Positions 1 to 9,022 of a DNA stretch of 64,000 nt are shown here, one piece after another. A model generated the notes under the pieces. It saw only the letters and a list, made by a program, of their open reading frames with translations, was not told the DNA's origin and ran no database searches. This DNA comes from Pseudomonadota bacterium (lineage in GTDB: Bacteria > Pseudomonadota > Alphaproteobacteria > Rhizobiales > Xanthobacteraceae), in assembly GCA_023451825.1 (NCBI GenBank), contig JAEXYA010000025.1:81571-145570 (forward strand), in the 5' to 3' direction. The position numbers and the translations under genes were made by a program. Position 1 is the stretch's first letter, and the number at the start of each line of letters is the position of its first letter.

Positions 1-1527
1 CAGCGAATGACCGCGGTCGTAGGAGCGGACATAGAGTTTTGCCAGCGGGAATTCCGACTTGCAGAGTTCGACGATGTGGTCGGCGGCCTCCGGCTTGTCG
101 ACGCAGACCAGGATCGCCTCGGCCGTGGCCGCGCCCGAGGCGTGCAGCACGTCGAGGCGGGTGCCGTCGCCGTAATGGATCTTGAAGCCGAAATTGCCGG
201 CGGCGCGGATCATGTCCACATCGGTCTCGATCAGCGACAGTTCGATGTTGCGCGCCAACAGCGCCTGGCTCGCCACCTGGGCGAAGCGGCCGAAGCCGAT
301 GAACAGCACTTTGCCGCTCAGGCCCTCGGCCTTGTCGATGCCGTCCATGGAGACCGGCGTGCTCTGGCGCATCTGCGCGTGGATCAGCAGCACGATGGGC
401 GTCAGCGCCATCGACAGGATGACGATCGCGCTCATGACGGCCGACACGCGGGTGTCGAAGATTCCTGCCGTGCCGGCGGCCGCATAGAGCACGAAGGCGA
501 ATTCGCCGCCTTGCGCGAACAGCGCGGCGCGGTGGGTGGCCGCGGCGTGATCGGATTTGGCGAGGCGCGCGATCACATAGATGCCGATCGCCTTGACGAT
601 CATGAAGGCGATGACGCCGCCCAGCACCATCACCCACTCATCGAACACGATGCGCAAGTTCAGCGACATGCCCACGCTGAGGAAGAACAGGCCGAGCAGG
701 ATGCCGCGAAACGGCTCGATATCGGCTTCCAGCTGATGCCGGAAATTGGATTCCGAGAGGAGGACGCCGGCGAGGAAGGCGCCCATCGCCATCGACAGGC
801 CGACGCTCTGCATGAACACGGCCGAGCCAAGCACGACGAGCAATGCTGCGGCAGTCAGCACTTCGCGCGCGCCGGCTTTTGCGATGATGCGGAAGAACGG
901 ATCGAGCAGCCAGCGGCCGGCTGCCAACAGGGCGGCGAGGCCGGCCAGCGCGATGCCGATGCTCTGCCAGGCCGGTTTGGTGGTGGCGGCTTCCGGCGCG
1001 CCGGCGGCGCCCCAGATGGCAACCAGCGCCAGCAGCGGCACGATGGCCAGATCCTCCAGCAGCAGGATGGCGATGGCGCGCTGGCCTTCGGGCGAGGAGG
1101 TCTCGTCCTGCTCCTCCAGCAGCTGCATGATGACGGCGGTGGAGGACAGCACAAAACCCATGGCGCCGATCATGGCGACGGGGAAACTGAGCCCGGCCGC
1201 CATGCCGACCAGCGTGAGAAGAAATCCGCAGGTGATGACCTGCGCGGCGCCGAGGCCAAAGATTTGCCGCCGCAGCTTCCACAGTTTTGACGGGCGCATT
1301 TCGAGCCCGATGATGAACAGGAACATCACGACGCCGAGTTCGGCGGTGTGCAGCAGCGTTTCGGGGTCGTTGAACAGACCAAGGCCGAACGGGCCGACGA
1401 TCAGGCCCGCGGTGAGATAGCCGAGCACGGAGCCGAGCCCCAGGCGCTTGAACAGTGGCACCGCGACAGTGGCCGCACCCAGCAGGACAATGGCGTGTCC
1501 TAAGTTGAAACCGGCTGCGTCCGCCAT
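1..1527 (-). CDS. Monovalent cation:proton antiporter-2 family protein, KefB/KefC type (3' end outside window)
   Basis: Inner-membrane potassium/proton antiporter of the CPA2 family. 509 codons are visible from the ATG at 1527 and the gene runs off the left edge. The N-terminus is a chain of hydrophobic helices with the CPA2 pattern GLGSVLGYLTAGLIVGPFG (about residues 28-46) followed by ELGVVMFLFIIGLEM. The last visible part is a Rossmann-type RCK/TrkA-N domain containing GFKIHYGDGTRLDVL and LVCVDKPEAADHIVEL, closely resembling the nucleotide-binding domain of E. coli KefC. That domain argues for a ligand-gated K+ efflux system rather than a plain NhaP-type exchanger. Whether it responds to glutathione adducts cannot be told. 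No KefF/KefG-like accessory gene lies beside it in the window. Confidence 0.9.
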   Translation of the reverse strand, partial: MADAAGFNLGHAIVLLGAATVAVPLFKRLGLGSVLGYLTAGLIVGPFGLGLFNDPETLLHTAELGVVMFLFIIGLEMRPSKLWKLRRQIFGLGAAQVITCGFLLTLVGMAAGLSFPVAMIGAMGFVLSSTAVIMQLLEEQDETSSPEGQRAIAILLLEDLAIVPLLALVAIWGAAGAPEAATTKPAWQSIGIALAGLAALLAAGRWLLDPFFRIIAKAGAREVLTAAALLVVLGSAVFMQSVGLSMAMGAFLAGVLLSESNFRHQLEADIEPFRGILLGLFFLSVGMSLNLRIVFDEWVMVLGGVIAFMIVKAIGIYVIARLAKSDHAAATHRAALFAQGGEFAFVLYAAAGTAGIFDTRVSAVMSAIVILSMALTPIVLLIHAQMRQSTPVSMDGIDKAEGLSGKVLFIGFGRFAQVASQALLARNIELSLIETDVDMIRAAGNFGFKIHYGDGTRLDVLHASGAATAEAILVCVDKPEAADHIVELCKSEFPLAKLYVRSYDRGHSL

Positions 1528-1646
1528 GAAACCTCTTTCATCGATCGGCCGGACGGATCAGTCCGGCGCGCTTTACATCTTCGCTGATATGCCTGTGCAG
1601 CGTGTCGCGGGCAAGACGCATGGCGTTCCTCCGCTGCCCCGGGGGA

Positions 1647-2687
1647 TCACGACCGCGGATAAGCTGCCCGTATTACCGGCGCGACCTCTGCGCCCAGAAG
1701 TTCGATCGAGCGCTTCATGGCGGCCGTTTCCAGCGAGGCGGTGCTCATCTGGAAGGTGATGCGGGAGATGCCGCCAAGGGCGTCATTCGCATGCTGCATC
1801 TTCGCCGCGACCGTCGCCGGCGCGCCGACCAGAAATGCGCCTTCCGGGCCGGCCATGGCGTCGAATTGCTGGCGCGACGGCGGCGACCAACCGCGCTCCC
1901 GGCCGATCCGCGCCGTCAGATGCGCCCAGCCGGGGAAGAAGGCGTCTCGCGCGGCGGTGTCGGTCTCGCCGACAAAGCCCATGGCGTGCACACCGACCTT
2001 CAGCCTGTCAGGACCGTGTCCGGCGCGGGCGGCAGCTTCGCGGTAGAGATCGACCAGCGGGCGAAAGCGCTCGAAGGTACCGCCGATGATCGCGACCATC
2101 AGCGGCAGGCCCAGCGTGCCCGCGCGCATGAACGACTCCGGCGTGCCGCCGACACCGATCCAGACCGGCAGCTTTGGCTGATGGGGGCGGGGATAGATGC
2201 CCTGGCCTTCGAGCGCCGCGCGAAAACGGCCTTTCCAGATCGGATGCTTGGTCTCGCCGAGCTTCAGGAAGAGAGCGAGTTTCTCTGCGAACAGTTCGTC
2301 ATAGTCACGCGGGTCCATGCCGAACAGCGGATAGGCCTCGCCGAACGAACCGCGGCCGACGACGAGTTCGGCACGGCCCCTGGAGATCAGATCAAGTGTT
2401 GCGAATTCCTGAAACACGCGCACGGGATCGGCGGCGCTCAGCACGGTTACTGCACTGGTTAGCCGGATGTTCTTCGTGCGGGCGGCGGCGGCGGCCAGAA
2501 TGATCGCGGGCGCGGAATCGAGAAATTCTGCGCGATGATGTTCGCCGATACCGAAGACGTCGAGGCCCGCGCGATCGGCGACCTCGACCTCCGCAAGGAG
2601 ATCAGCCATGCGATCGGTCGCGGACGGAAGTTGACCGGTGGTGGGATCGGGGAGGATGGCCGCGAAGCTGTCGATGCCGATTTCCAT
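1647..2687 (-). CDS. LLM class flavin-dependent oxidoreductase (luciferase-like monooxygenase)
   Basis: A 346-residue protein of the bacterial luciferase-like monooxygenase superfamily, a TIM barrel using reduced FMN or F420. It begins MEIGIDSFAAILPDP, then shows ADRAGLDVFGIGEHHRAEF (the EHH segment typical of the superfamily) and RAELVVGRGSFGEAYPLFG. It resembles the 'putative LLM family oxidoreductase' subgroup; the substrate is unknown. A GGAG sits about 7 nt before the ATG at 2687, which supports this start. It is transcribed toward the antiporter gene and is probably monocistronic. The family call is secure and the function is open. Confidence 0.88.
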   Translation of the reverse strand: MEIGIDSFAAILPDPTTGQLPSATDRMADLLAEVEVADRAGLDVFGIGEHHRAEFLDSAPAIILAAAAARTKNIRLTSAVTVLSAADPVRVFQEFATLDLISRGRAELVVGRGSFGEAYPLFGMDPRDYDELFAEKLALFLKLGETKHPIWKGRFRAALEGQGIYPRPHQPKLPVWIGVGGTPESFMRAGTLGLPLMVAIIGGTFERFRPLVDLYREAAARAGHGPDRLKVGVHAMGFVGETDTAARDAFFPGWAHLTARIGRERGWSPPSRQQFDAMAGPEGAFLVGAPATVAAKMQHANDALGGISRITFQMSTASLETAAMKRSIELLGAEVAPVIRAAYPRS

Positions 2688-2821
2688 GGCGGGTCTCCAG
2701 GTTGACGTGTCGATGTGGCTGGTGGCAGCGGATCAGATGACAATAGACGGGGATGACGACATGCGGCGGCGCATGCGTTGTTCTGACGCATGCGCCGCCG
2801 TGATCGTCACCCGTATCTAGA

Positions 2822-3469
2822 TCAGTTTTTTGGCACGGGCGTGTTGAGGAGCTGCTGCTCCCACAGGAAGGCAATGCCACTGCCGCCGGCATGCTGCACG
2901 ATGACTTCCGTGATCTTTGCGGCACTCTCGGTCCTCGCCCAGTCGCGCTGCCACTCGGCCGCCACTGCCAACCAAGTCATCACATTGGCGCCGGCCGCGA
3001 TCATCCGCTGGATCGCGACGTTATGCGCCTCGACCGAAACGGCGCCCGATGCGTCGGTGACCACCGTCACGTCCCAGCCTTCGCCGAGCGCCTGAATAGC
3101 CGGCATCGCGACGCAGATTTCGGTCCAGAGTCCCGCGATGATGAGCTGCTTACGGCCAGTGGCCTTCACCGCGTCCACCACTTTCGCATCTTCCCAGGTG
3201 TTGATGAAGGTGCGGTCGATGACGTCCTGGCCGGGGAAGACATCGGTGATCTGTGGGAACAGGAGGCCGCCGCGTTCCGCAATCACGGAGGTGAGGATGG
3301 TGGGAACCCCGAAGGCCTTCGCCGCCTTTGCGAGGCCTGCCGTATTGTTGATCACCATCTGCGGTTCGTGGCTGTTCACGTTGGCAAGTTGATACGGCTG
3401 GTGGTCGATCAGGACGAGAACCGAGTCTTCGGGACGAAGCAGCGAGGCAAGGCCGTTACGAAAGGTCAT
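2822..3469 (-). CDS. Isochorismatase-like cysteine hydrolase (YcaC-related)
   Basis: A 215-residue cytoplasmic hydrolase of the isochorismatase superfamily. Visible elements are the catalytic aspartate region VLVLIDHQPYQ (Asp22), the segment LIIAGLWTEICVAMPA with the candidate nucleophile Cys119, and the preceding ATGRKQ. The whole sequence resembles YcaC-type proteins of unknown substrate rather than true isochorismatases. A longer open frame reaches 3784 but overlaps the divergent LysR gene; the ATG at 3469 gives the usual family length and starts directly on the conserved domain. It lies head to head with the LysR-type gene at 3597, which likely controls it. Confidence 0.88.
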   Translation of the reverse strand: MTFRNGLASLLRPEDSVLVLIDHQPYQLANVNSHEPQMVINNTAGLAKAAKAFGVPTILTSVIAERGGLLFPQITDVFPGQDVIDRTFINTWEDAKVVDAVKATGRKQLIIAGLWTEICVAMPAIQALGEGWDVTVVTDASGAVSVEAHNVAIQRMIAAGANVMTWLAVAAEWQRDWARTESAAKITEVIVQHAGGSGIAFLWEQQLLNTPVPKN

Positions 3470-3596
3470 GAAGTCTTCCTCTGCTGCCGGTGTGTGGAGG
3501 ATCGGTTGGCCGTGAGACATGCGCCGGCAGCGCGACGAAACTGTCATTCCCGTTCCGCATAGGGTAGGGCTCTGCGGTGCCAAGCTGTGTCGCCGA

Positions 3597-4529
3597 ATGG
3601 GGAACGCCGAATTGGATATCGAAGAGCTCAGGACATTCGTGGAAGTCGCCGATGCGGGCGGCGTCTCGCCGGCTGCGCGCCGACTCGGCGTGTCAAAGTC
3701 GATTGTCAGTCGGCAACTCGCTCGGCTTGAGGCCGATCTCGGCGTTCTGCTCTTGGCACGCAATACGCGCGGAGCCGCACTCACCGAAGCCGGGACCGTG
3801 TTTCGTGATCATGCGGCACGCGCCTGCGCCGAGATCGATGCTGCGCGAGAACTGATCCTGCCGGACGGCGAGCTTCGTGGCCGCTTACGGATCGCTGCGC
3901 CGCTGACTTTCGGACCCACGCATCTGGCGCCAGTATTCGCGCAAATGGCGCAGCGCCATCCGCAGCTACATATGCACACCGTGTATAGCGACCGCTTCGT
4001 TGATCTCATCACGGAGGGATTCGATTGTGCGATCCGCTTCGGCTATCTGCAGGACTCCAACCTGATCGCGCGGCATGTCGGGCCGTTTCATGGCAAGCTT
4101 GTCGCGAGCCCCGATTACATCAAGGCACATGGCGTGCCCGAGAAGCCGGACGATCTCGCGACCCATCAAGCACTCATGCAGGGCACTGAGGCCTGGCAGT
4201 TCACGGACGGCGAAAAGATCGTCTCGGTTCGTCCGCAGGGACGCTTCAAGGCTGATAACGGCACTGCGCTGATGGCGGCGGCTTTGGCTGGGCTTGGTAT
4301 CGCCTGGCTTCCCGATGCCATTACCGACGAGCATGTAACGTCCGGTGCGCTCGTTCCGGTCATGACGCGTTACCCACCGCCACCGGCCGGCGTCTATGTC
4401 ATTCGCCCGCCCAGTCCGCATCCCGCGCGTAAGGTGCGCGTTCTCACCGACATGCTGATCGACTGCTTTGGCAAGGCGTCCGCTGCCAGTATCGAGGAGC
4501 GGTCGCTCGAGATGCCAAAGATCAAATAG
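3597..4529 (+). CDS. LysR-family transcriptional regulator
   Basis: A 310-residue LysR-type regulator. The N-terminal winged helix-turn-helix is at about residues 6-65 (ELRTFVEVADAGGVSPAARR, then SKSIVSRQLARLEADLGVLL), followed by a periplasmic-binding-protein-like effector domain (LRGRLRIAAPLTFG, DCAIRFGYL, LAGLGIAWLPD). The start at 3597 places the HTH in the normal position; the frame is open 26 codons further upstream but that part looks non-coding. It diverges from the isochorismatase-like gene across 127 bp, a typical LysR regulator/target layout, so autoregulation and control of that gene are expected. I did not find a convincing T-N11-A operator. Its 3' end overlaps the convergent small membrane gene by 8 bp. 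Confidence 0.9.
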   Translation: MGNAELDIEELRTFVEVADAGGVSPAARRLGVSKSIVSRQLARLEADLGVLLLARNTRGAALTEAGTVFRDHAARACAEIDAARELILPDGELRGRLRIAAPLTFGPTHLAPVFAQMAQRHPQLHMHTVYSDRFVDLITEGFDCAIRFGYLQDSNLIARHVGPFHGKLVASPDYIKAHGVPEKPDDLATHQALMQGTEAWQFTDGEKIVSVRPQGRFKADNGTALMAAALAGLGIAWLPDAITDEHVTSGALVPVMTRYPPPPAGVYVIRPPSPHPARKVRVLTDMLIDCFGKASAASIEERSLEMPKIK

Positions 4530-4755
4530 TATCGCATGTGATGCGGTGAACGAGCGCTTTGATGCCGGGCGCGGCGAACACCACGACCGGGAGCATGATC
4601 AGCCAGGAAATCGACCAGGCCGATAGCCAATGAGCGAGAAAGGATTGCTCTCGCCAGAATGGAACACTGGCCACTGCGGCGGAGACACCGCTGGTGAGGC
4701 CGGACTGGATCACGCCGAAGGCCAGGTGGCTAAAACGGGCAGGGATAAGCGTCAT
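4522..4755 (-). CDS. Small membrane protein, DUF2798-like
   Basis: A 77-residue protein starting MTLIPARFSHLAFGVIQSGL with two hydrophobic segments (about residues 12-33 and 44-66), resembling small DUF2798 membrane proteins. The frame stays open upstream to 4821, but the ATG at 4755 begins exactly at the family N-terminus and is preceded by an AGAGGAC ribosome-binding-like sequence. It converges with the LysR gene, sharing 8 bp at the 3' ends. Function is unknown. Confidence 0.65.
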   Translation of the reverse strand: MTLIPARFSHLAFGVIQSGLTSGVSAAVASVPFWREQSFLAHWLSAWSISWLIMLPVVVFAAPGIKALVHRITCDTI

Positions 4756-5009
4756 GTTGTGTCCTCTGATCGGAGAGGACAAGGCAATATACCTGCCAAC
4801 TATTGGACGAATTACATCCAATTTGAATCAACTGCGCTGTTTCGGCCCGAGCCGCCGCTTCGAGGAAGATAAGCGACGTCTATTCTGCGATCCCGGTTGG
4901 ATCGGGTTAAGCATCAGGCGCATTTGGCGGTACTTATATGCTTGTTTAAGCTGACTTGTATCTTTCGGAGGACTACTGAGATCGGGATACCGAATTATGG
5001 AGGCACCAT

Positions 5010-5696
5010 ATGCGTCGCATCGGGCAGATCATTGGTGATTACGACAATCCGAACAGTCTCGGCTCGCGCTTTCGCGCCCGCCGCAGCGCGCCGTTGCGGC
5101 GCCTGATCGAGACGGTCCATGCGGAGAAGGGCGCCGTCACGATTCTCGATGTCGGTGGCATGGAATATTACTGGGACATGCTGGGCGAGGACTATCTCAC
5201 CAGGCACAATGTCCGGATCGATCTTCTCAACCTGAAGGACGACATTCGTCCCATCAAGAACGCGCAGCGCTTCAACGCCGTCGAAGGCAGTGGCTGCGAC
5301 CTGGCCTTCGCCGACAACAGCTACGACATATGCCATTCCAATTCCGTCATCGAGCATGTCGGCAACTGGCACAACAAGGTGGCTTTCGCGCGCGAGACGA
5401 CTCGCGTGGCCCCGCATTACTTCCATCAGACACCGAATTTTTGGTTTCCGTGGGAGCCGCATCAAAGCATGGCATTTTATCACTGGCTGCCGGCGCCCAT
5501 GCAGCTCTGGATCGCCCGCAACTATCGGCTCGGTTGGGCAAAGACCAAGGCCGAGACCGTGACCGATGGCATGTGGGCGGTCGAACACGCCAGCATGCTC
5601 GATCGCACCATGTTCGATAGCCTGTTTCCGAACGCCGAGATCATCGTGGAGCGCCTGATTGGCTATCCCAAATCGTTCGTGGCGACGAGCAGCTGA
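5010..5696 (+). CDS. Class I SAM-dependent methyltransferase
   Basis: A 228-residue cytoplasmic protein with a Rossmann-type methyltransferase core (methyltransferase type 11-like). Motif I is VTILDVGGMEYYWDML (about residues 44-59); a later acidic/aromatic segment CDLAFADNSYDICHSNSVIEHVG matches motifs III-IV and post-IV. A GGAGG at 4999-5003 lies 6 nt before the ATG. The substrate is unknown. The next gene in the same direction is a polysaccharide polymerase-like membrane protein 111 bp downstream, which suggests sugar or lipid-linked glycan methylation; this is inferred from position only. Confidence 0.82.
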   Translation: MRRIGQIIGDYDNPNSLGSRFRARRSAPLRRLIETVHAEKGAVTILDVGGMEYYWDMLGEDYLTRHNVRIDLLNLKDDIRPIKNAQRFNAVEGSGCDLAFADNSYDICHSNSVIEHVGNWHNKVAFARETTRVAPHYFHQTPNFWFPWEPHQSMAFYHWLPAPMQLWIARNYRLGWAKTKAETVTDGMWAVEHASMLDRTMFDSLFPNAEIIVERLIGYPKSFVATSS

Positions 5697-5807
5697 GCAT
5701 CTCCCCGCGCGCTTCGGCTATGGCTGCCACATGGCTTAAATACGCTTTAACGGTATTGCGGTTAGCTGGGCGCAGTCACGGATGACTGGATTGGGTGCCG
5801 CACGATC

Positions 5808-7136
5808 ATGAGCGATCAGGTCGCTGACAGCGCCGAGCCGATGCCGCGCGCCGCGTCGCGGAGCGTATCGGTCACGCTTCGCCTGCCTTTTGCCGGCCCC
5901 GGCATGCAGAGGCTGCTTGTCGTTTATTTCCTGCTCGTCTTCCTGTTCTCCGGAACGGTGCTGGATCTCATCGGCTACGATTATTCCGCGATCGAAGGCT
6001 CGCAAATCACCAAGATCCATCCGGCGACATACTTCATCGCATTGCTGTTTCCGATTTTCATTCTGACCTATCCGCGCAAGCGCGACTTGATCAGCTACTA
6101 TCTTGCGACCAAGCTCGGATCGATTTTCTTCTTCTGTGCCGCGACCTTCGCCTTCATCAACATCGTTCTCGGTGGGCGCAACGGCTTTGGCATGTATTTC
6201 GACACCGACCTGCATCTGTTCCTTTGCTGCATGCTGCTGCCTTTCGTGCCGCCTGAAGGGATGGCGAAGCTCGAACGTTTTTTGCATGCGTTTTTTGCCG
6301 TGAACGCGACACTGGCGATTTTCGAGCTGGTGTCGGGGATCATGGTTTTCCCGCTCACCACTTATTCGCCCGATGGCACGCAAATCGCGGAGGCGCGGGC
6401 GGTGGCGCTGCTCGGGCATCCGTTGCACGCCGCAACGCTTACATGCGCCTATATCGTGAGCCTGCTGGTCGGCGGCGGGAAGTCGCTGGAGTCGCGATGG
6501 CGGATGCCGATGATCGCGGTGCAGACCGCAGCCATGGTCGCGTTCGGCGGGCGCACGGCACTGGTTCTGACCCTACTCATTCTCATGATTGCGATCGGTT
6601 GGCAGTTCATCCGCTTTTCGGCTGGCCGTCGATATTCACGCAGGACGGTGATCATCGCCATTGCTGCCGTGCCGATCGGGATCGGCATTGTCACGGCGCT
6701 GGCACTTGCCGGCTTCTTCGACCAGTTGCTGGAGCGGTTCAACGAGGACGGCGGCAGCGCGCGCAGCCGCCTGGTGATGTTCCCGCTCTGGGGATCGTTC
6801 GACTGGGGGGATTTTCTGTGGGGTCCGGATCCCGATTACATCCGCTCGCAGATGTATTCCTTCGGCATGGAGTGGGGCATCGAAAACCCCTTCGTTCATA
6901 TCAGCATCTACCAGGGCATCGTGATTTCGTCCTTGATCCTGCTCGGCCTGCTGCTGGTCTTCTATGATGCCTTCAAGCGCCTCGAGCCACGCGTCATCGT
7001 GCCGATGATCATTTATCTGATGCTGGTCAATACATTCGGTTCTTTCGCCGGGCGCTTCCTCAATCTGACGCTATTCCTGATTCTCGTATCGGCATTGTTC
7101 CGGCGACGGGACGCCCCAGCGCGCTATGTCGTCTAG
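5808..7136 (+). CDS. Polysaccharide polymerase / O-antigen ligase-like membrane protein (VpsF-like)
   Basis: A 442-residue integral membrane protein with about ten to eleven hydrophobic helices and a cytoplasmic N-terminus of about 30 residues. A larger hydrophilic loop between the late helices (RFNEDGGSARSRLVMFPLWG onward) is characteristic of Wzy polymerases and O-antigen ligases. The overall sequence resembles VpsF-type polysaccharide biosynthesis proteins. No glycosyltransferase cluster surrounds it, so it may serve a dispersed exopolysaccharide pathway. It ends just before a strong bidirectional terminator. Polymerase versus ligase cannot be decided from sequence. Confidence 0.75.
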   Translation: MSDQVADSAEPMPRAASRSVSVTLRLPFAGPGMQRLLVVYFLLVFLFSGTVLDLIGYDYSAIEGSQITKIHPATYFIALLFPIFILTYPRKRDLISYYLATKLGSIFFFCAATFAFINIVLGGRNGFGMYFDTDLHLFLCCMLLPFVPPEGMAKLERFLHAFFAVNATLAIFELVSGIMVFPLTTYSPDGTQIAEARAVALLGHPLHAATLTCAYIVSLLVGGGKSLESRWRMPMIAVQTAAMVAFGGRTALVLTLLILMIAIGWQFIRFSAGRRYSRRTVIIAIAAVPIGIGIVTALALAGFFDQLLERFNEDGGSARSRLVMFPLWGSFDWGDFLWGPDPDYIRSQMYSFGMEWGIENPFVHISIYQGIVISSLILLGLLLVFYDAFKRLEPRVIVPMIIYLMLVNTFGSFAGRFLNLTLFLILVSALFRRRDAPARYVV

Positions 7137-7158
7137 GGCAAGCCACGGATATGGAATC

Positions 7159-7189
7159 AAAAAGCCCGCGATCATGCCGCGGGCTTTTT
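7159..7189. terminator. Bidirectional rho-independent terminator
   Basis: A perfect 7-bp stem (GCCCGCG at 7164-7170 with CGCGGGC at 7178-7184) is flanked by five A on the left and five T on the right. It can terminate both the polymerase-like gene ending at 7136 and the convergent small gene ending at 7213. Confidence 0.9.
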
Positions 7190-7212
7190 GATGAGTGGGG
7201 CGCCGAAGCAGT

Positions 7213-7470
7213 TTAGTGGCGATCGGTGCTGACGACGCGGACTTCGCGGATATTGATGACCTTTGTTGCCGCATTGCGAAGGCAGGAAGCCTCGAAATTC
7301 GGCCAGGCCTGTTCAGAGCAGGCGCGCCCAACCTGCTTGACGTCCAGGCGATCGGCTTTGGCAAGAGCCACCGGAACCGACGCTTCGACCCGCGGCGAAA
7401 AGCCGGGGAGAATGGTGACGGCGGCGGCAATGAAAGCGGCAATCGCAGTTGCGGAAAGAGCCTTGATCAT
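7213..7470 (-). CDS. Small exported protein of unknown function
   Basis: An 85-residue protein with an N-terminal hydrophobic signal sequence (MIKALSATAIAAFIAAAVTI) and a short mature part containing two cysteines (ACSEQAWPNFEASCLR), which could form a disulfide in the periplasm. An AGGGGAC sequence precedes the ATG at 7470. It is of the type seen as a conserved hypothetical in Bradyrhizobium relatives. No known domain is recognised. It converges on the polymerase-like gene with a shared terminator. Confidence 0.7.
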   Translation of the reverse strand: MIKALSATAIAAFIAAAVTILPGFSPRVEASVPVALAKADRLDVKQVGRACSEQAWPNFEASCLRNAATKVINIREVRVVSTDRH

Positions 7471-7793
7471 GACGGTCCCCTGTCAGTTGGGGCGTTTTGC
7501 CCCAGTTGTTTGGCGTCCCTGTGCCTGCCTGATTAATCAGGGCCGGTTTCGGGAGATTGTCGTGGCCGGGTAATCTGGTTTCGTCCCGACCTGCCTGTGT
7601 TTCATGCGTCCGGCTGCGACGACACAATCCGCCGAAAAGCGTGTGTTTCCAGTGTCATCCCAGACGCTCAATAGACGCGGTGACCGGTATTCCGGTTCGA
7701 GCTGCATCGAAAAATATTGTCAGGCGGGCAGGGCATCCTGGACGGAACCAACCCCGCTTGCGGGGCCATGCCGGGCAGGCTAGGTGTGGGCGC
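7471..7793. other. Intergenic region between small exported protein and coaD
   Basis: 323 bp without a credible gene. It holds a 6-bp stem hairpin (TGGGGC at 7488-7493 with GCCCCA at 7499-7504) in the leader of the minus-strand gene, and a short GC-rich palindrome at 7752-7765 about 30 bp before coaD. The coaD promoter must lie here but no clear -35/-10 was seen. Confidence 0.5.
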
Positions 7794-8291
7794 ATGACCC
7801 GTATCGCGCTCTATCCCGGATCGTTCGATCCCGTGACCAATGGCCACCTCGATGTGGTCCGCAATGCCGTCGGCCTGTGCGACAAGCTCGTCGTCGCCAT
7901 CGGCGTGCATCCAGGCAAGAAGCCGCTGTTCTCCACCGAGGAGCGGCTGGCGATGGTGAAAGACGTGTTCGGCCCGGTGGCGAAGGCTGCCGGGTGTGAC
8001 TTCGACTGCACCACCTATGACAATCTCACCATCACGGCCGCCGAGAAGATCGGTGCCACCATCATGATCCGCGGCCTGCGCGACGGCACCGATCTCGATT
8101 ACGAGATGCAGATCGCCGGCATGAACCAGACCATGGCGCCGGATGTGAAGACGGTGTTTCTCCCGGCTTCGGTGGATGTCCGCCCGATCACCGCCACTTT
8201 GGTCCGGCAGATCGCTGCCATGGGCGGCGACGTCTCGGCCTTCGTGCCGGAGGCTGTCGCCAAGAGCCTGAAGTCGAAATTCGCGACCTGA
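7794..8291 (+). CDS. coaD: Phosphopantetheine adenylyltransferase
   Basis: A 165-residue enzyme transferring AMP from ATP to 4'-phosphopantetheine, giving dephospho-CoA in coenzyme A synthesis (cytoplasm). The nucleotidyltransferase signature is clear: YPGSFDPVTNGH with the TNGH motif at residues 15-18, and MIRGLRDGTDLDYEMQIAGM mid-protein. The C-terminal part TATLVRQIAAMGGDVSAFVP corresponds to the ISSTxxR region. The open frame extends upstream to 7557 but the ATG at 7794 gives the normal family length. It begins a co-directional run coaD-ppi-ppi-queA-tgt. Confidence 0.96.
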   Translation: MTRIALYPGSFDPVTNGHLDVVRNAVGLCDKLVVAIGVHPGKKPLFSTEERLAMVKDVFGPVAKAAGCDFDCTTYDNLTITAAEKIGATIMIRGLRDGTDLDYEMQIAGMNQTMAPDVKTVFLPASVDVRPITATLVRQIAAMGGDVSAFVPEAVAKSLKSKFAT

Positions 8292-8330
8292 ACTGAACGC
8301 CCAATGGGCCTTGCTGCATCCGGAGTTTCC

Positions 8331-8921
8331 ATGATCCGTACCATCGCTATCGCCGCCGTGTTGCTTTCGGCCGTTCCCGCCTTCGCGCAGGCGCCCGCGG
8401 CGCAGGCTCCGGCCGCAGCGCCGCTGCCGGCCGGCCTCGACAAGGCCAACGCCATTGTTATCGATAGCACCAAGGGCCGCATCGTCTTCAAGCTGCGCCC
8501 GGACATCGCCCCGCAGCATGCCGAGCGCATCAAGCTGCTCGCGCGCGAAGGTTATTACAACAACGTGCCGTTCCATCGCGTGATGGATGGCTTCATGGCG
8601 CAGACCGGTGACGGCAAGAATTTCAACGGCACCGGCGGCTCGAAATATCCGAATCTGCAGGCGGAGTTCTCGCAGGTGCCGTACAAGCGCGGTGTCGTCG
8701 GCATGGCGCGCGCAGGTGACCCGAACTCGGCGAATTCGCAGTTCTTCATCATGTTTGCGGATGGCTCGTCGCTGAACGGCAAATACACTGTGGTCGGCGA
8801 CGTCGTGTCGGGCATGGATGTGGTCGACAAGCTCAAGAAGGCGCCTCCGGGCTCGGCTTCGGGCGCGGTTACCGATCCGGACAAGATGGTCACCGTGCGG
8901 GTCGCCTCCGACATCAAGTAA
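8331..8921 (+). CDS. ppiA: Periplasmic cyclophilin-type peptidyl-prolyl isomerase
   Basis: A 196-residue cyclophilin with a cleavable signal peptide (MIRTIAIAAVLLSAVPAFAQ) and an Ala/Pro-rich linker, so it acts on periplasmic or outer-membrane proteins. The isomerase core shows VPFHRVMDGFMAQTGD (catalytic Arg in FHRV), GGSKYPNLQAEF, GVVGMARAGDPNSANSQFFI and a C-terminal VVGDVVSGMDVVDKL. A GGAG lies about 6 nt before the ATG at 8331, preferred over an upstream ATG at 8304 that would add nine residues before the signal peptide. It lies 39 bp after coaD, probably in the same operon. Confidence 0.92.
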   Translation: MIRTIAIAAVLLSAVPAFAQAPAAQAPAAAPLPAGLDKANAIVIDSTKGRIVFKLRPDIAPQHAERIKLLAREGYYNNVPFHRVMDGFMAQTGDGKNFNGTGGSKYPNLQAEFSQVPYKRGVVGMARAGDPNSANSQFFIMFADGSSLNGKYTVVGDVVSGMDVVDKLKKAPPGSASGAVTDPDKMVTVRVASDIK

Positions 8922-9022
8922 CGACCGTTTCTCTTGTGGCGTCTCGGCGCCGCGCCTAATTCAGCACATCGCTTCAGCGGCGTGCTGACCCCTGACTATT
9001 GCAAAACGAAAGAGAGTTCCTC

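Noticed and set aside
7..1290. 427-residue plus-strand frame at the left edge
   Set aside because: The minus strand encodes a CPA2 antiporter with an RCK domain over the same bases.
3470..3596. LysR operator (T-N11-A) between the divergent genes
   Set aside because: Several loose matches exist but none forms a convincing inverted repeat at the expected position.
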